Assembly: GCA_023159155.1 (NCBI GenBank)
Contig: JAJNNX010000037.1
Location: 62,001 to 126,000, forward strand
From: Ustulina deusta
Lineage: Eukaryota; Ascomycota; Sordariomycetes; Xylariales; Xylariaceae
DNA length: 64,000 nucleotides
Direction of reading: 5' to 3'
The translations under genes were made by a program, and so were the position numbers. The notes beneath the pieces were generated by a model. That model saw only the letters and a program-made list of their open reading frames with translations, made no database searches and had not been told where the DNA came from. Below are positions 60,298-64,000 of the stretch, in pieces. Each line of letters opens with the position of its first letter. Within the stretch, counting starts at the first letter, position 1.

Positions 60298-62459
60298 TCA
60301 TCGTCGGAGTGCTCCTACCTTAGCGCTAGCCTCCCAGCTTCGACGAATCTCGTCTTTCACTTCCTGGAGAACCGGCTCGATAAAGGTCGGTCTAATTAGT
60401 GCTGCTGTCTGTCGCACAAGCTTCTTCGAGACTATAAAGCTTCCGACTGGAGTATCTGTTCCTTTCCAATCTTCAAATCTTTCGAATATCATTGCGATAT
60501 CATACTCGCACACACTAGCGAAAGGGTGCCAGAAGTTGTCTTGTTTGTACGTAATACTTTGTTTCAAGTTTTGGCCGTCGCCACTTACCTCCTCATACCG
60601 ATATATGAGCCAGAGCGATTTTTCGGGTTTCATGACGTCGACAACAAGATGATACCCTGTTGAACGGTGCGTGGCTTGTCGTCCGTTGTATTTAGTGACC
60701 ACCTTGCGGTTGAATATTTCACCAATCTCATAGACATAACGTGGAAAATATTTGCCCTTGGGCATAGAGCTGTTTCGCTGAAGCTCAATGATGGTTGGGT
60801 AATTGAGCCACTCTTCTCTTTTCCAGAAGTCTGAGATGAGTCTCTCGTCCTTTCGGCTTCGACACAGAAGATACGACCACATGTGGACGCACGCTCTTTG
60901 AACCGTGTAACAGGCATCTTCGCACTTGTCTTTCTCAGAGAAAAGTTGCATGAGCAGCTGAGAGTCTTCGTTTATTCTTAGCCCCGCAAGATCTTCCTGG
61001 CGTTGGAAGTTAGTCTGGCTCAGTATCTCATACTGGCCTTCTTCCTCCGAGGCTGTGTCCTTAGCTATGCTCTCGGGAGTGGTGACTGACTGTGACAACT
61101 TCTCACATTCTTTCTCCACTAAATTCATTCGTTGCTCTAAGGGGGCTATGCGTTTGTCTATGGCATCCAAATGGTCACCAAGTCGTTTCAGCTCTGGAGT
61201 ATAATTGGTCTCTTCGTGTTGTCTTTGGATTTTCTTGCTGCTTGGGTCAGAGTTTTGGGCCTTTTCAGCTGCACCGCCGTGCTGATCTGTTTGGTTGTGG
61301 TTTTCCGAGGCTACCTGGCGCAATGGAGTTTGTCGTTCTCCGGAAGCTAAATGCGGTTGGTTTTGTGGGCTGCTAAGCTTTGCAGCTTGCGCCTCTTCTG
61401 AAGCCTTTATGTGGTGTTGCAAAGTTTGTTCCAGAGACTCAAGTCGTTGCTGGTGGTTCTGCATGATTGCTGTGATCTGGGCAGGACTCAACCCATGATC
61501 TGTTCTTTGCTCAAGGACCGCAACACGCCCGTTCAACTAACGCGCATTTAGTCAGCCAGGATATTTGTTAACTACGACTCCAGATAAGTGTGACTTACTT
61601 GTTCATTCGCTTTATCCAATGCTCCCATGCGGTCATTATGTTTTGCTACGCACACATCGTGATCTCGTAGATGTCCTTCGTGGACTCCTAGACGCACATT
61701 GTGCTCCCCAAAGAGTCTATCATGCGCTCCCAGGCGTGTATTGTGATCACCTAGGTGTCTATCATGGGTTGCTAGGCGCGTGTCATGTTCTCCTACACGT
61801 CTCTCATGATCTGTAAGGTGCCTATCATGTGTCCCTAAGTGGGCATCATTCTCTCCCAGACGCCTATCGTGTTCTGCCAAGCTCGCGAAGCTCCTTGTTA
61901 CTTGTGCTTTGAGATCTTCCATAGCGCTCTTCGCCTGGTCGCTAGCACCTCCTAGCGGACCCGGACGCCAGGTGAGCTGACTAGGGCGGGCAGAATCACG
62001 ACTCTGGTTGGCACGGAACTCTTGGCCGAGATTTCCCCATGCGTCGATGATTGTGTTTTGGCGAGTAACGGCGACTGTCAAAGTGTCAAGGCTCTCGTGG
62101 TGTTGTTCGACACGCGGAATAACTCCATCGCGTATCTCGCGCACCGCGTCAATTGCCATGTCCTCGGCATCTTCAAGCGATTGAATGCGCCCTTCTATGG
62201 ACTGGACACGCTCCTGAAGAAGGGCAATTTGACTGCCCTGTCGTTCAAAATTTGTCGCGACCTGTCTCTGATACTCGCGAAACATGTCAATCGTCACAAC
62301 GGCTACGCCGACCTGAGGTGCTTGGAGGCCTCCCATGGAGCCGGGCGGAGGATATGGTGGCCGTCGGCTTTCAGATTCTTCCACATGCAAGCCCGGCGGA
62401 GAGGAGAAGCCCGGATATCTTCGCTTCGCGCCCTGCGGTGTCCCCACACGTTGCGCCAT
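60298..62459 (-). CDS. Fungal hypothetical coiled-coil protein with histidine-marked heptad repeats
   Basis: Two minus-strand exons (62459-61599 and 61536-60298) give 699 aa; the 62-nt intron (GTAAGT, CTGAC branch site, TTAG) joins KANEQ to LNGRVAVLEQR. Residues 1-50 are Pro/Gly-rich. Residues 55-145 are helical (MFREYQRQVATNFERQGSQ). Residues 194-284 are 13 consecutive 7-residue units of the form (L/V/F/M)-G-x-H-D-x-R, with a hydrophobic first residue in all 13 and His fourth in 11. A second coiled coil follows (~300-450). The C-terminal part (~480-690) is a folded-looking domain with CVHMWSYLLCRSRKDERL, FPRYVYEIGEIFNRKVVTKY and FASVCEYDIAMIFERFEDW. No known family, signal peptide or membrane span is recognised. 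Coiled coils suggest an oligomeric scaffold. Confidence 0.8.
61608..61880 (-). repeat. Coding 21-bp degenerate tandem repeat (13 heptads)
   Basis: Inside the coiled-coil gene, 13 tandem units of 21 bp encode heptads such as LGEHDTR-like LGTHDRH, VGEHDTR, LATHDRH, LGDHNTR, LGAHDRL and FGEHNVR. The unit is degenerate in DNA but strict in period, with no indel across 273 bp, as expected for selection on an alpha-helical coiled coil. Confidence 0.9.
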
Positions 62460-64000
62460 GGTACGTGGAATGGTAAGAATGCTGGTGCGAGGCTATGAAA
62501 CGACTTATTTGTTTAATGAGGGCTGTTTGCATGATGGTCTCTTCTACACCGATGCACTTTGGCTTGGAGGAATTTGGCGTGGCTGGGCCCCGGGAGGTTG
62601 CAGCCGTTGCTGACAGAATCAGCGGGAAAGGGGGGGAAATAAAATAAGATAAAATAAATAAAAACCGAGGGGCGGCAATTCGGATGCATGGGAAATGGAG
62701 TGGATTGCATAAAAGGTAGGCATGTATCTCCTGCTACCGCCGGCCGCCTCCACTACAGTAGGAGTAACATGCAGTAATCTCTCTTTTCTAGTCCATCATA
62801 CGGTACAACTGTCCAGCTGTAGCGTAGAGATGCTGGCGTAGTGTGCGCGTTGTTGGTGGGTGGTAATGAATTGGAGACGCCAAGGAAGAGGAGGGAGAGA
62901 TGGAAGGCCACGGAAGATACCTAATATAGGCTGGAGTCTGATAGGGGTGCGGCCGATCTGGTGGTATCTATGGCACGACAGAACGAGGAGGGACGGTAGT
63001 GGACTGGCGATTATCTACGTATTTATTGGCTGGATTGGCCAGCCATTTTTGGTGGCGGTGATAACAGGCGATGGTGCGTTCACGCCTTCACAGACAGAGC
63101 AGAGTGCAAAGCGCAAAGTACAAAGTGCAATCAGCGGGGCTGCAACTGGGCAAGGATTGGTCGGGCGAGTGAAGGATTGGGAGGATTGAGAATGGATCAC
63201 GACGCTGGGCAGTGTTTCCATGTCATCTAGTGTAGCCTGCACTGTACAACACAGTACAGCTTGCAACAGAACCTGGAGGTACCTACTGCTGTAGCACTTA
63301 CCTAGAGGTCAACGGTCCTATGCGTACAACGTATGCAGGGAGGAAAAGCGAAATGGCGATACAGACACAGGCAGCAGCGAATCGACGCAGTGTAGTACAG
63401 TGTGTATACAAAGTAGGTATGTAGGTACAACAACGAGAAAGCATCACTAGCAGACATTTACAGTGCTGTACAACCCTAGGCATACTGTGTGAGCTCCCGT
63501 CACCCTTGTGTCTAGCCTACTTAGATAGTGTCTACCTTACGTAGAAGATACACCTGCCGAGCCGCTATTGGCTCTTAACGTTGCACGGCATCCATTATAT
63601 TGGACTCCTATTAGGCATTGCATTAATGACAAAGCAGGCAGTTAGGATACATTTTAGGATCCAGAAATACCTACCTAGGTATCTACCTAAAGTCTATTAT
63701 ACTACCCGACTGCCGCCCGCAACCTATACCTTAGAGTTGGGTCTCCTTCAACAGTTGCGGCGCTAAATATACCAAGGAAACGGGAACCATCATAGGAAAT
63801 AGGTACCCAATTATTAAGGTGGTCCATATTGTTGAATACTGGCATTACAACGCTAAAATCTTTACTTGAGTGATCAAAAGAATTTCCACCAAAATGAAAA
63901 TCCACAGGACACTAGTACCAGCGAGCTGATGTCTCAGCAGCTCTTAAAAATAAAGAATGTCATAAACATTGTTCATATAACCTTCATCTATTCCTGTATT
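62460..64000. other. Upstream of the coiled-coil gene to the window edge
   Basis: The left part is the promoter of the coiled-coil gene. ACCT/AGGT repeats and a perfect TACCTAGGTA (63,672-63,681) occur near the right edge. A minus-strand open frame at 63702-63905 (67 codons, beginning MDFHFGGNSFDHSS) has protein-like composition and might be an exon of a gene extending beyond the window, but no family is recognised. No other gene is supported. Confidence 0.45.

Overview
The window is nuclear DNA of a filamentous ascomycete, most likely a Sordariomycete and probably Hypocreales (inference). The evidence is short introns of about 50-60 nt with GT(R)NGT donors, CTRAC-like branch sites and YAG acceptors, typical fungal core genes (TORC2 subunit SIN1, PKA catalytic subunit, PRCC-type checkpoint protein), a Chit36/Chi18-15 type chitinase, and an extremely AT-rich block at the left edge that looks like repeat-induced point mutation. 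About seventeen genes can be supported; most exon structures below were worked out by hand from reading-frame continuity and splice signals.

Layout. Positions 1-12,000 are an accessory or relic compartment: an AT-rich island (1-1,200), a frameshifted coding relic, one intact intronless GH18 chitinase (3,406-4,443, minus), several kb without a recognisable gene, a heavily decayed highly reducing polyketide synthase relic (8,782-10,852) and a 28-nt poly(C) run. Positions 13,000-36,000 are a conserved block of core genes: a fungal hypothetical protein, PRCC-domain protein, SIN1, a GPI-anchored Ser/Thr-rich wall protein, an LMBR1-family membrane protein, an L-type lectin of the early secretory pathway, cAMP-dependent protein kinase catalytic subunit and a CorA-like transporter. 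Positions 36,000-49,000 are metabolic: a kappa-class GST, an O-acetylhomoserine (thiol)-lyase, a nitrilase, a divergent aspartokinase and an HSDL2-like SDR. Positions 51,500-62,500 hold a DUF3176 membrane protein with a frameshift, a GH3 beta-glucosidase and a two-exon coiled-coil protein with histidine-marked heptad repeats.

How genes may work together. Aspartokinase (first step toward homoserine) and O-acetylhomoserine lyase (which acts on O-acetylhomoserine) share a pathway and flank a nitrilase. The same enzyme pair (FUB3/FUB7) occurs in the fusaric acid cluster of Fusarium, so 36-49 kb may be a small specialised cluster rather than scattered housekeeping genes (inference). The lyase gene has a non-AG acceptor at intron 2, so it may be decaying.

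The most unusual structure is a 58-bp sequence present twice, 44.6 kb apart and base-identical (9,064-9,121 and 53,692-53,749). Each copy begins TG, ends CA, has an 8-bp imperfect terminal inverted repeat and is flanked by its own 5-bp direct repeat (TTCTT; AGTAG). These are the marks of a very small mobile element; one copy lies inside the PKS relic.
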